Assembly: GCF_901827175.1 (NCBI RefSeq)
Contig: NZ_LR594664.1
Coordinates: 310,001-374,000, forward strand
Origin: Variovorax sp. RA8
Lineage (GTDB): Bacteria > Pseudomonadota > Gammaproteobacteria > Burkholderiales > Burkholderiaceae_C
Direction of reading: 5' to 3'
Length of the DNA stretch: 64,000 nt
This document shows, one piece after another, positions 9,406-17,124 of the stretch. The notes under the pieces were generated by a model. That model ran no database searches, was not told the DNA's origin, and saw nothing but the letters and a program-made list of their open reading frames with translations. Both the position numbers and the translations under genes were made by a program. The stretch's first letter is position 1, and each line of letters starts with the position of its first letter.

Positions 9406-10019
9406 GCGCCACGTTCGAGGGCGCGCAGCTCGACCTGGAACTGATGGACCCGGGTGGCCCGCCCCTCGTGCGACTCTTTCGCCATCCGGGCGGCGATTGG
9501 CAGGAGCCGCCGTTGGACCGGCGCAACCAGCGCGTTGACCCGCCGGCGGGCCGCGCTGGCGACTACGCGGTGCTCTACACCGCCGACAGCCTGGCGGCGG
9601 TGGCAATCGAATGCCGCGTTCTGAACTGCGACAGTTCGGACCGCTACACCTATGACGTGCAGCGCACGACGGAGTATTCCGTGGTGCGCTACCAGCTCCG
9701 TGCCCCGGCAATCTTCATCCCCATCGACGGGGAGAACAAGCGCACGCTGGGCCTGCGCTTTCCAGATCCGGCGTATGCCAAGCATCGCGCTGTAGCGCAC
9801 CATCTCTTTGAGCGCTACGGCTCGGTGGTGCACGGCCTGTCCTGGGAGTCCTACCACCGCAACCAGCCCGGGCGCGTCTACGCTCTCTGGCACCACCACA
9901 AGGACACGGTAGGGTTAGCCGTCATCCCCCCGACGCCCTACCCGAAGCTGGCCGACGATCCCGAATGGATCGACCTGTTGGCGGCGAACCCTGAGTTCGA
10001 GCCGATCACCGGGGCCTGA
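9402..10019 (+). CDS. RES-domain toxin (NAD+-targeting)
   Basis: 205 residues with the RES fold signature: an early Arg in VRLFRHPGGDW, Tyr and Glu in YAVLYTADSLAAVAIE, and the later WESYHRNQPGRVYALW block. Proven members (MbcT, ParT, the Xre-RES toxins) degrade NAD+ or modify proteins with ADP-ribose and stop growth. It is coupled to its antitoxin by a 4-base overlap. On a plasmid this is most simply a maintenance module, although RES toxins can also act in phage defence. Confidence 0.82.
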   Translation: MSATFEGAQLDLELMDPGGPPLVRLFRHPGGDWQEPPLDRRNQRVDPPAGRAGDYAVLYTADSLAAVAIECRVLNCDSSDRYTYDVQRTTEYSVVRYQLRAPAIFIPIDGENKRTLGLRFPDPAYAKHRAVAHHLFERYGSVVHGLSWESYHRNQPGRVYALWHHHKDTVGLAVIPPTPYPKLADDPEWIDLLAANPEFEPITGA

Positions 10020-10126
10020 TCTCAGGAACGCACTGTCACGAGCACTGCCCCGACCGCTTTCACACCGACGCGCGTGCGGGCCTAGCAGCCAGCAGGCGCG
10101 ACGGTCTGGGGTTGATCCCGCCCGCC

Positions 10127-10247
10127 GTGGACAACCTGCTGTCCACGCTGCGTGTGGACAGGCCCTTCGGGCTGCCAGGTCTGCCCACCGCTCCCCGCGC
10201 GCTTGCCCTCGGCCTGACGCGGTGCCCACCGGCTTCGCCCGTGGACA
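10127..10247. repeat. Clustered GTGGACA repeats
   Basis: GTGGACA occurs at 10127-10133, 10154-10160 and 10241-10247, and its complement TGTCCAC at 10140-10146. The first and last of these form an inverted pair around 10127-10146. The 10020-10366 interval has no convincing gene; it is GC-rich and otherwise featureless. The same heptamer clusters again near 28.67 kb. Confidence 0.45.
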
Positions 10248-10366
10248 GCTTGCCCGGACGGGGGGCCGTCCGCCCCTGCGGTCTGCGGCCGGGGGACCCC
10301 ACCTCGGACTTATTCAATGAACTTCCGCCGCTTCGCGGCAAGATGCGGGGCCCTGTCTGCAAAACC

Positions 10367-10552
10367 ATGGCCTCCCCTGCTCCCGATCCAGCCGCCGACC
10401 CTATGCCGGACGCCCCGGAGGCCCCCGACCTGGACGCCTGCTGCGGCAACGGCTGTGAGCCTTGCATCTTCGACTTGCACGACATGGCCATGGACCGCTA
10501 TCGCCAGGCGCTGCGGGAGTGGAAGGCCAGGCACCCCGAGGCGGCCGGCTGA
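10367..10552 (+). CDS. Small Cys-rich protein, oxidoreductase-like domain
   Basis: 61 residues. The CCGNGCEPCIFDLHDM segment followed by MDRYRQALREW matches the short oxidoreductase-like N-terminal domain (PF09791), which is known from small bacterial proteins and from parts of larger reductases. Its biochemical role is not established. The start at 10367 is the ATG nearest the conserved part; ATG 10343 is an alternative that adds eight residues. The gene is convergent with the radical SAM operon. Confidence 0.65.
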   Translation: MASPAPDPAADPMPDAPEAPDLDACCGNGCEPCIFDLHDMAMDRYRQALREWKARHPEAAG

Positions 10553-10582
10553 CGCCGCGCCTGCCCCGCCCGGCCCTGCCGC

Positions 10583-11392
10583 CTATCGGCGGCGCGCCGC
10601 CATCAGCGGGTAGATGCCGCCGCGGCTGATCCGCGCGCCGATCTCCCGGTACCGGAGCACCATGCGCCCGGCTGCGCGCAGCCCGCGCTCGATGTGCTCG
10701 GCCCGGCTGCCGGGCACCTCGGCACCATCGCGCAGCAGCGGGTTCAGCAGGATCGGCCAGGCCGGCGAGCCCCAGCGCGCGAGCGCAGCGAGATCCTCAT
10801 CGGAGTCGTTCACGCCGTCCTGCAGCACCACGTTGAGCTCGATGCTCGTGAACCGATCCTCGTGGAGCTCGAGCGCAGCAAAGATCGAGGGCAGCGGCGC
10901 GCTGTTCCCGACCAGGCCATCGCGCACGTGCTGGCGCGCCGCATGCAGGGACAGCTGCAGCCTGGTCGGGAACGGCCCGCCGTCGAGCTTGGCCAGGAGG
11001 CGATCCGCGCCGAGGCCGGAAAAGCAGTAGCGCACCGAGTCGAAGTCCGGGCTGATGCAGAGGAGCGCCTCGCACACCGCGGCCGCCTGGCGCCAGTTCA
11101 TCGCGGGCTCGCCCTCGCCGGTGAACGACAGCTCAAGCGGCCGGCCGTCGGGCGGCGCGGCGCGCAGCGCCTCTTCCGCCAGGTGGAGGATCTCGGCGGA
11201 GGTCAGGTTGCGTACGAGCGGGCCCTCGCCGGACACGCAGAAGGTGCAGCCGATCCGGCAGCCCAGCTGCGTCGGGACGCTGATGATCCGGCGCGCGGTC
11301 AGGCTAATGTCGAGCGCGCCGGTCCGGTACCCGGAGAACTCGGCCGCCCGCCAGTGGACACTCGGCGCCGGCGCGGGGCTGGCCGGTGTCAT
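10583..11392 (-). CDS. RlmN/Cfr-like radical SAM protein lacking the N-terminal domain
   Basis: 269 residues. The CxxxCxxC cluster motif is present as CRIGCTFC near residue 45, followed by family-specific blocks LSFTGEGEPAMN, LQLSLHA and NVVLQDGVNDSDEDL. Full RlmN is about 360-400 residues with an N-terminal accessory domain, and has a second catalytic cysteine in a C-terminal CGQL motif. Here the N-terminal domain is missing and the corresponding tail reads ARISRGGIYPL with no Cys. It therefore probably cannot do the RlmN double-methyl-transfer reaction and may act on another substrate. It is the last gene of the 15486-10583 operon and overlaps the gene before it by ATGA. Confidence 0.75.
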   Translation of the reverse strand: MTPASPAPAPSVHWRAAEFSGYRTGALDISLTARRIISVPTQLGCRIGCTFCVSGEGPLVRNLTSAEILHLAEEALRAAPPDGRPLELSFTGEGEPAMNWRQAAAVCEALLCISPDFDSVRYCFSGLGADRLLAKLDGGPFPTRLQLSLHAARQHVRDGLVGNSAPLPSIFAALELHEDRFTSIELNVVLQDGVNDSDEDLAALARWGSPAWPILLNPLLRDGAEVPGSRAEHIERGLRAAGRMVLRYREIGARISRGGIYPLMAARRR

Positions 11393-11691
11393 TCGCTTGC
11401 CGCTGGCGCCGCAGGAGGCGTCCGGAGCGCGCGATACGCCGCGATCAGCAGCATCACGCCCTCATCCCCGCCCTGGCGCCTGTCCTCCCATCGGCTGGCC
11501 TCGTAGTGCTTCCAATCGGCCGGGAGCAAGGTGTTCGTCTGCGTCGAGCAGGCGTAGCGCGTGGGGCTACCGCCACCGCAAGCCACGATCTCCAAGGGTG
11601 CACCGCACCGGCGGCAGGCCGGGACCACGGTGGGCTCGTAGCGCCGGGTCAACTCCAGCAGGAGCTGCTCGTCCACGGCGCGATCGCTCAC
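11389..11691 (-). CDS. Small putative zinc-finger protein
   Basis: 100 residues with CRRCGAPLEIVACGGG near residue 26 and a further Cys near residue 47, suggesting a zinc ribbon. It overlaps both neighbours by ATGA within the operon. No known family recognised; proteins of this layout are frequent in phages and large plasmids of Burkholderiales. Confidence 0.6.
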   Translation of the reverse strand: MSDRAVDEQLLLELTRRYEPTVVPACRRCGAPLEIVACGGGSPTRYACSTQTNTLLPADWKHYEASRWEDRRQGGDEGVMLLIAAYRALRTPPAAPAASE

Positions 11692-12416
11692 GGGCGCGGG
11701 GCCTCGTGGAGCGCCCCCTCCACTGCTCCGGTCTCCTCCAGCGAGCTGCCTGCCGGGGGCTTGAACTTCACGAGGTTCTTGAGGTAATCGTAGCGGTCCA
11801 GCGGAAACCTCGGCTCCTCGATCTTTTGCCAGTTTTCGGCGGAGCAGAATGGCTCGAACCCGCGCGGACCGCCCATGGCGGGCGACTCGCGGCCGATCCT
11901 CGTGCCGTCACGGGCGTAGATGACAAGGTCATAGGCGCCCTCGGGCTCGTGCTTCGTGGGCGCGTGCACCTCGCGCACTTTTGCGACTCGGGCGCCGTCG
12001 CAGACCCATGTGCCGGGCTCGGCCATGCCGGGTGGCATGACCGCGGGAATGTCCGCCAACTCCGCAGCCGCGCGCTGAGCAGCCCCCAAGCGATCGACCG
12101 CCGCGTGGATGACGTTGCCTTTGCGGTTCCAGAGCGGCTCGATCGGCAGGGACGCAGAGCTTGCGGGCGCCGCAGGCGCAGCTTCAGGAAGCGGACCGCG
12201 AGATCTGCTCACGATCGCCTGGACCTCATCAACGAAAGCGTGCATCGGGCCGAAGGTGTCCGGCGTGATGAGCTCGGCCGGCGGCGGCTTCATCCCGAGC
12301 AGGTCGAAGATGAGCTTGACGGCAGCGTCGATGAGCTGGGCCCGCTCGGGCGCAGGGGCTGCGGCGGGTGTGCGGGTGGGCGTGAGGGTGGCTGGTGTGG
12401 CGGTGGCGATCGTCAT
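11688..12416 (-). CDS. Protein with a C-terminal domain shared with the HAD nucleotidase at 20227
   Basis: 242 residues. The first third is Ala/Pro/Thr-rich and probably disordered. The last 85 or so residues hold GTWVCDGARVAKVREVH, then DGTRIGRESPAMGGPRGFEP and a W..IE.P..P...R...L..LV pattern. The same arrangement occurs at the end of the HAD protein at 20227-21048, so this is a portable domain, perhaps for ligand or nucleic-acid recognition. I know no named family for it. The gene overlaps both neighbours by four bases. Confidence 0.6.
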   Translation of the reverse strand: MTIATATPATLTPTRTPAAAPAPERAQLIDAAVKLIFDLLGMKPPPAELITPDTFGPMHAFVDEVQAIVSRSRGPLPEAAPAAPASSASLPIEPLWNRKGNVIHAAVDRLGAAQRAAAELADIPAVMPPGMAEPGTWVCDGARVAKVREVHAPTKHEPEGAYDLVIYARDGTRIGRESPAMGGPRGFEPFCSAENWQKIEEPRFPLDRYDYLKNLVKFKPPAGSSLEETGAVEGALHEAPRP

Positions 12417-12955
12417 GATTTTTGCTCGTCCTTGGCGAGCGGTTCGAAGCGTTCGTTGAATTCGGCCGGAGGACGCACCCAGAGCGCGCCGTCCTGGCCG
12501 CGGTAGAGCACCAGGGTGGCCATGTCGGTGATGGGGGTAGAGCTTTGAAGCCGCGCTTCCCCGATGCGCTCGTAGATTCCGCCGGTCTTCCTGTGCCGGC
12601 ACCGAACGCCAGGAGCAGGCGCTCGCTCGCTCAGGGCGTCGATCTCGGCGACGTGGTCCCAGTAAATGCCCTCCAGCCGATCGATCAGCGAGAGCGTGGG
12701 GTCGTCGCCGGTCACATCGAGCAGCTCGCGCAGCTTCGGCTCGTCCCAGTGCTCTCCGTAGTCGCCCGTGTCGCCGATGGGGTGCGATCCGATGAAGTCG
12801 CCGATGTTCTCGGCGCCGTGCTGCAGCAGGATGGCGAGCGCCTCGGCGCGGCCGGCGCGGCGCAGATCCTTCGAGGCCTCGCGCGCCAGCTGGAGGGCGA
12901 GGCGAAGATCCGCGACCTGCTTTTCGAGGGCGGCCTCGCGGGCGGTGGCGGTCAT
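12413..12955 (-). CDS. DUF1653-domain protein
   Basis: 180 residues. The N-terminal half is a predicted coiled coil (ALEKQVADLRLALQLAREAS). The C-terminal 60 residues contain GVRCRHRKTGGIYERIG and end with GALWVRPPAEFNERFEPL, the DUF1653 signature found in small bacterial and phage proteins of unknown function. The ATG at 12955 overlaps the upstream stop. Confidence 0.7.
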   Translation of the reverse strand: MTATAREAALEKQVADLRLALQLAREASKDLRRAGRAEALAILLQHGAENIGDFIGSHPIGDTGDYGEHWDEPKLRELLDVTGDDPTLSLIDRLEGIYWDHVAEIDALSERAPAPGVRCRHRKTGGIYERIGEARLQSSTPITDMATLVLYRGQDGALWVRPPAEFNERFEPLAKDEQKS

Positions 12956-13638
12956 GCCTGCACTCCCGTCCGAGCGGCACGCTCCTTCTCGACACCTGGG
13001 CCGGTGCGCTCGTAGCCCTCGATCCTGATGCGGTGGCGCACGGCGCGGCCGTCGGCCGTCCAGCCGCTGAAGCTCCAGCCGTGCTTGCACTGGATCATGC
13101 TGGCCCGGCAGAGCGCGTCGTGCAGGGCGCGCGCGGGCCCCTCGAATTCATCGACGGGCGGGCCGTTGAGGGTCCCCGTCGAAGGTGCGCCCGCCGCGGG
13201 TGCGGCTCGAAGCGCTTCCTCGGCCAGGATGCGGGCAGGGCCTCTCGGCGCCCCCATGGCGTCGTAGACATCGATCAGGAGCCCCAGCGCGTCGCGCGTG
13301 GTGTCCACCGGATGGGCGGGTGCCTGCTGGGTTGTGTGCGACAGGCAGCACCAGCCCGGCGCCAAGCCGTAGCCGGTCAGCACGTGGCTGACCACCTTCC
13401 TCAGCGTGCGGCCCGTGTAGACCAGCGGGGCGCCGGCGCGCATTTCCTCGCCGGTGTGCTCGGTCTCCAGCAGGTAGAGCGAGTCGCCGACCTGGAAGTC
13501 GCGGTCGTTCACGCGAATCTCGAACGTCTTGAGACCATCCCAGGAGGCCTGGAAGACTTCAGGGTCGGTCTTCAGTTCGTGGATGCGTCTGGCGGGCGGG
13601 GCTTGAGCCGGAACCGCTGCGGGTGGGGTCGAGTTCAT
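12952..13638 (-). CDS. DUF3850 (ASCH/PUA-like) protein
   Basis: 228 residues. The segment HELKTDPEVFQASWDGLKTF followed by EIRVNDRDFQVGD is the DUF3850 domain, a small beta-barrel related to ASCH/PUA folds, which are thought to bind RNA or modified nucleotides. A second C-terminal region (GWSFSGWTADGRAVRHRIR) is unrelated. The start ATG 13638 overlaps the ancestral stop of the upstream thymidylate kinase gene at 13635-13637. Confidence 0.75.
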   Translation of the reverse strand: MNSTPPAAVPAQAPPARRIHELKTDPEVFQASWDGLKTFEIRVNDRDFQVGDSLYLLETEHTGEEMRAGAPLVYTGRTLRKVVSHVLTGYGLAPGWCCLSHTTQQAPAHPVDTTRDALGLLIDVYDAMGAPRGPARILAEEALRAAPAAGAPSTGTLNGPPVDEFEGPARALHDALCRASMIQCKHGWSFSGWTADGRAVRHRIRIEGYERTGPGVEKERAARTGVQA

Positions 13639-13654
13639 TTAGATTGTTCCGGTG

Positions 13655-15136
13655 CTATTGCAAGGCGAGGCGTGTCGAGGCCCTCCTCGAGCATGGTGGC
13701 CACCGCTTGCGCGGACGCGACGATCGCTTCCTGGGCGGTATCAAAGCGGCAGCTAGGAAGTCGTCATCGCGCCCGCTGGGCATCGGCTCCCACTCCCACT
13801 CGCCCTGCCGGCTCAGGCAGTCGCCGTCCAGGCGCACAGCCCACTTCGCAGGCCCCTCTCGATTCAGCACGCGCTCGATCTTGATGCTGGTCGTGGGCGA
13901 TATGTCGAGGGCGTAGGCGCTGATGACGGCGCCGGCTTCCTCCGCGGGGTCCTTCGCGCGCTCGGCGAGGGCGCGGACGCTCTCCACGATCTCGTCGATC
14001 TCGAATGAGTGCCTCGGGCCGTGCAGGACGGTGACGATGTTGCGCAAGCCCCATTCCCAGCGGTCCTTGCGCACCACCCTGCCGTCCTCTCGGCGCTCGT
14101 AGTCCTGCGGGTGCGCGTAGATGCGCGGCTCAGCGTGCTTCTCGGCCTCGGTGAATGCAGGGTCCTTCGCGCTGTCCGCGAGCGTGAGCGGCACGCCGGC
14201 GTCGACCCAGCCGAGGATCTGCTTGCACAGGCGCGCCATGGCGCGGGCCGCTGCGGCCTGCATCTGGAACCCTTGCGGCGCGAGCACGTTCGCCGAACGC
14301 TCGTTGTCGGCCTGAAGCTCGGCCAGGCGGGCCTGGATGGTTCGCGCCGGCTGCGTGCTGCCCCGTGGTGCCAGTCCCCCCGCGCTCTCCGTTCTGGAGC
14401 CGGTGGCGGCCTCCTCAGGGTTGGTCGCGCTCCGTGCCTGCTCGGGTGGAGCGGCGGCGTCCAGCACTCCGCGCGCCACCAGGTTCGCCCGAACATCCGC
14501 CCAGACTTGTTCCCTTGAAAGAGTGGCGTTGATCAGGACGAATCGTTTCGAATCGCTGTGCACGCGGGCCAAATATCCGTTGTTGACGGCATGGAAGAAG
14601 TCGACCGGCTGGCTTTCGAACTTGTCCGGCGCGCGCGCACCGGCGAGGCGTTGGGCCGCGATCGCGGGATCGAGGTAGAAGAGCAGCGTCAGATCGGGCT
14701 GCAGAAGCGCACCGCCGGCGTTCGGCCCGGGCGCGCGACCGGAAGCAGTGAGCATGTCGCGGCTTTGGACCATGGCTTCGAGGGTGCCCAGGGTTGCCAG
14801 ATCAAAGCCCCGGCCACCGCCCTGGTAGGCGAAGGTGCTGTCGGTGAACCGGTCGCAGATCACGACCTTCCCGGCGGCCAGCGCCGGCGCGATCTTCGTC
14901 TGGATGTGGTCTCGCCGCGCCGCAAAGCACAGCAGCGCCTCCGTCAGCGGGTCCATGGATTCGCTCAAGATCATGGCGCGCAGCTGCTCGGCCAGCGGCG
15001 TGCCGCCCGGCTCGCGGGTGAGCACCACGGTGCGGCCTGCGTCCTCGAAGATCTTCGCGATCGCCTCGATATGGCCGCTCTTGCCAGCCCCGTCGACGCC
15101 CTCCAGCGACAGGAAGAGACCCCGCTCCGCGCTCAT
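13655..15136 (-). CDS. tmk: Thymidylate kinase fused to an uncharacterised C-terminal domain
   Basis: Residues 1-225 are a complete thymidylate kinase (dTMP + ATP to dTDP): P-loop GVDGAGKSG, LTREPGGTPL, CDRFTDSTFAYQGGGRG, and the ARAPDKFESQPVDFF lid/substrate region. After a Pro/Ala linker, about 265 further residues form a second domain ending in WAVRLDGDCLSRQGEWEWEP. The last 30 or so codons look shifted: from about 13752 another frame reads FDTAQEAIVASAQAVATML and stops in an ATGA overlap with the DUF3850 gene, which fits this operon's style. So one base is probably gained or lost near 13750. A plasmid copy would raise dTTP supply. Confidence 0.82.
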   Translation of the reverse strand: MSAERGLFLSLEGVDGAGKSGHIEAIAKIFEDAGRTVVLTREPGGTPLAEQLRAMILSESMDPLTEALLCFAARRDHIQTKIAPALAAGKVVICDRFTDSTFAYQGGGRGFDLATLGTLEAMVQSRDMLTASGRAPGPNAGGALLQPDLTLLFYLDPAIAAQRLAGARAPDKFESQPVDFFHAVNNGYLARVHSDSKRFVLINATLSREQVWADVRANLVARGVLDAAAPPEQARSATNPEEAATGSRTESAGGLAPRGSTQPARTIQARLAELQADNERSANVLAPQGFQMQAAAARAMARLCKQILGWVDAGVPLTLADSAKDPAFTEAEKHAEPRIYAHPQDYERREDGRVVRKDRWEWGLRNIVTVLHGPRHSFEIDEIVESVRALAERAKDPAEEAGAVISAYALDISPTTSIKIERVLNREGPAKWAVRLDGDCLSRQGEWEWEPMPSGRDDDFLAAALIPPRKRSSRPRKRWPPCSRRASTRLALQ

Positions 15137-15486
15137 GGCGCGCACCTCTCGCCCGGGACGTCCGCCGCCTCCGCCTCCGCCATGGCCAGCGCCGTCTCCC
15201 GCTCGATGGTCTTCTTCGTGACCAGGCGCATCAAGGCGGGCGCGCCAGCTGCGCGGTGGATCTTGTGGAAGGGGCTGCTGTCATCCCACTGGATGCCCAG
15301 GAATGCCAGGCCCACGCACTTCACGCCGGCAGCCAGCGCGTCCCCGTCGGCGGTGTCGGCGGCGCGAAGGAACTCCGCGCAAAGTACCTGAAAGGCCTCA
15401 TATGAGCCCGCAATCGTGGGCGCGGGGGCTGGCGACCCCTGGAGGGCGGATTCACGGGTGTGTGGCGTCTGAGCGGCAGAGTTCAT
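15133..15486 (-). CDS. Hypothetical protein, first gene of the tmk operon
   Basis: 117 residues starting MNSAAQTPHTRE, mostly helical, with no recognised domain; its stop overlaps the tmk ATG by four bases. The upstream region 15487-15581 is comparatively A/T-rich and must hold the operon promoter and that of the divergent ATP-grasp gene, but hexamers could not be fixed. Confidence 0.55.
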   Translation of the reverse strand: MNSAAQTPHTRESALQGSPAPAPTIAGSYEAFQVLCAEFLRAADTADGDALAAGVKCVGLAFLGIQWDDSSPFHKIHRAAGAPALMRLVTKKTIERETALAMAEAEAADVPGERCAP

Positions 15487-15654
15487 GCGGAGGATCGAAA
15501 GTTTGAGGCGATACGCGGCAATGCGTTTTATTATCCGCGTCAATCTTCTCTTACGAACCAAGGATTGCGCAAGGCAATAAAGTGAATACTGTCCAACGCT
15601 TCGTTTCAGGCGTGCGCCAGGCAGCAGCCCCGGCCGCTGCAGGCGCCCCCCGCG

Positions 15655-16608
15655 ATGCTGGTGCTGCAGGCGGAAACGTCTGCCGAAGTGCGCACCGCCC
15701 TGCTGGTGGCCACCATGCGGGGAATGCCCGTTCGCCGGGTGTCCCTGAAGGAACTCCAGTCCAACCTCGATGTGCGCGCAAGCCTGGCCGCGTACCTGGG
15801 CGAGATCCTCCCGGTGGGCACCGTGGAGTTCGTGCGCACCGTGATGGGGATTCGGGGCGTCCCCGAGCCGGAGGGCATGGGCTACGGACCGGTCGGCGAC
15901 TTCCTGCGCCGGGAGATCCGCGAGGGCGTGCTCTATGAGCTGAAGGCCGCCGAAGGGCCGGTCTTCGTGAAGCCCGTAGCCACCAAGACCTTTTCCGGCT
16001 TCGTCTACGACCCGCGCCCGGGCGCCAAGCACACCGAATACCAGCTCGAGCAGCTCAAGGCGATCGCCTCGCTCAAGACGGCCACGCGCGTTTGGCTGTC
16101 CGAGGTGGTCGAGTTCGCCTGCGAATGGCGCTACTACGTGGACGCCACGGGCCGCATCCTGGCCAAGGCCCGCTACGACGCCGACGGCGACGATGACGCG
16201 CCCGAGCCCACCGCTGAGGTCGTGCAAAGCGCGATCGACAGCACGGTGACCTACCTTGAAGCCCGGGGCAACGCCCATCCCTTTGCGATCGACGTGGGCG
16301 TGCTCACGAACAGGCGCACCGCCGTCGTGGAGCTATCGGACGCCTGGGCTCTTGGCCTCTACGCCCACTCCTGCACGCCGGCCGGCACGGACTGGAAGGC
16401 CGATGACTACGTCGACTTTCTGCTGCAGCGCTGGCGCTCGATCGTCGCTTACGGGCAGCTTCGTGCGGCCCGGGAGGCTGCCGACCGTCTGGCCAAGGCC
16501 GAGAAGGTCGAGCCCCCGCCGCCGAAGGTTCCTGCGCGTCGCGGCCGCCCGCGGAAGGTCTCCCTCCAGGCTACCGCGCAGGCAGCAGTAGTAGCAGCAG
16601 GGACCTGA
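15655..16608 (+). CDS. ATP-grasp-like protein (DUF4343 type) with AT-hook tail
   Basis: 317 residues from ATG 15655. The middle has WLSEVVEFACEWRYYV and AIDVGVLTNRRTAVVELSDAW, typical of small ATP-grasp proteins of phages and plasmids, which form carboxylate-amine bonds. The tail PARRGRPRKVS is an AT-hook, suggesting DNA contact. A better ribosome site (AAGG) precedes GTG 15582 in another frame, which reads MNTVQRFVSGVRQAAAPAAA. Removing one C from the six-C run at 15646-15651 would join both frames, so the true start may be 15582. Confidence 0.7.
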   Translation: MLVLQAETSAEVRTALLVATMRGMPVRRVSLKELQSNLDVRASLAAYLGEILPVGTVEFVRTVMGIRGVPEPEGMGYGPVGDFLRREIREGVLYELKAAEGPVFVKPVATKTFSGFVYDPRPGAKHTEYQLEQLKAIASLKTATRVWLSEVVEFACEWRYYVDATGRILAKARYDADGDDDAPEPTAEVVQSAIDSTVTYLEARGNAHPFAIDVGVLTNRRTAVVELSDAWALGLYAHSCTPAGTDWKADDYVDFLLQRWRSIVAYGQLRAAREAADRLAKAEKVEPPPPKVPARRGRPRKVSLQATAQAAVVAAGT

Positions 16609-16634
16609 AAAATCTCACCGGGATCAGGTTTTCT

Positions 16635-16650
16635 GCGGTATATCATGAGT
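16635..16650. repeat. Left arm of a 16-bp perfect inverted repeat
   Basis: GCGGTATATCATGAGT here is the exact reverse complement of ACTCATGATATACCGC at 17487-17502, 836 bases downstream. It overlaps an unlikely ATG at 16645. Confidence 0.7.
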
Positions 16651-16830
16651 AAGACCCTCAGTGCCCGCGCCCCCTCGTCCCGGCCTCACCCCCGTCGACC
16701 ATCGCTCCCACCGGAACCCGATCCCGCAAGGCCTCGGTTCCGCGCCGGCATAAGTTCCCCAAGGCACCTGATCCCCGCCGGCTCGATCCTGCTTGGGGTC
16801 GATCCCCTTCGAACACATCCCTCGCGCAAC

Positions 16831-17124
16831 ATGCCCCCTGTCGATCTGTCCGACGTGAGCGAAGCCGACCTGGTCGCCGAGCTGGAGCGGCGGCGGTTTC
16901 AGCGCGAGCGGCCGCCCAGGCTGCGCCACGTCTACACGTGCACCAGGTGCTCGAACGTGTACCGCGCGGGCACTTCGCCCGTCACGATCTACGCGTGGTC
17001 GGGTGCGGTGCGCTGCCGCAGCTGCAACGGGAGCACGACCGAAGCGACCGAGCCCTGGGAGAACCTCGTCCGTTCGGGGAATGCTCCATCGGGAAATGCT
17101 CGATCGGAACCACGCTCCATCTGA
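16831..17124 (+). CDS. Small zinc-ribbon protein
   Basis: 97 residues from ATG 16831 (MPPVDLSDVSEADLVAEL). Two CxxC knuckles, CTRC near residue 37 and CRSC near residue 58, flank a short beta region, the layout of a zinc ribbon. An open frame extends upstream to ATG 16645, but that part is Pro/Arg-rich and reads like non-coding sequence. Function unknown, possibly nucleic-acid binding. Confidence 0.55.
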   Translation: MPPVDLSDVSEADLVAELERRRFQRERPPRLRHVYTCTRCSNVYRAGTSPVTIYAWSGAVRCRSCNGSTTEATEPWENLVRSGNAPSGNARSEPRSI

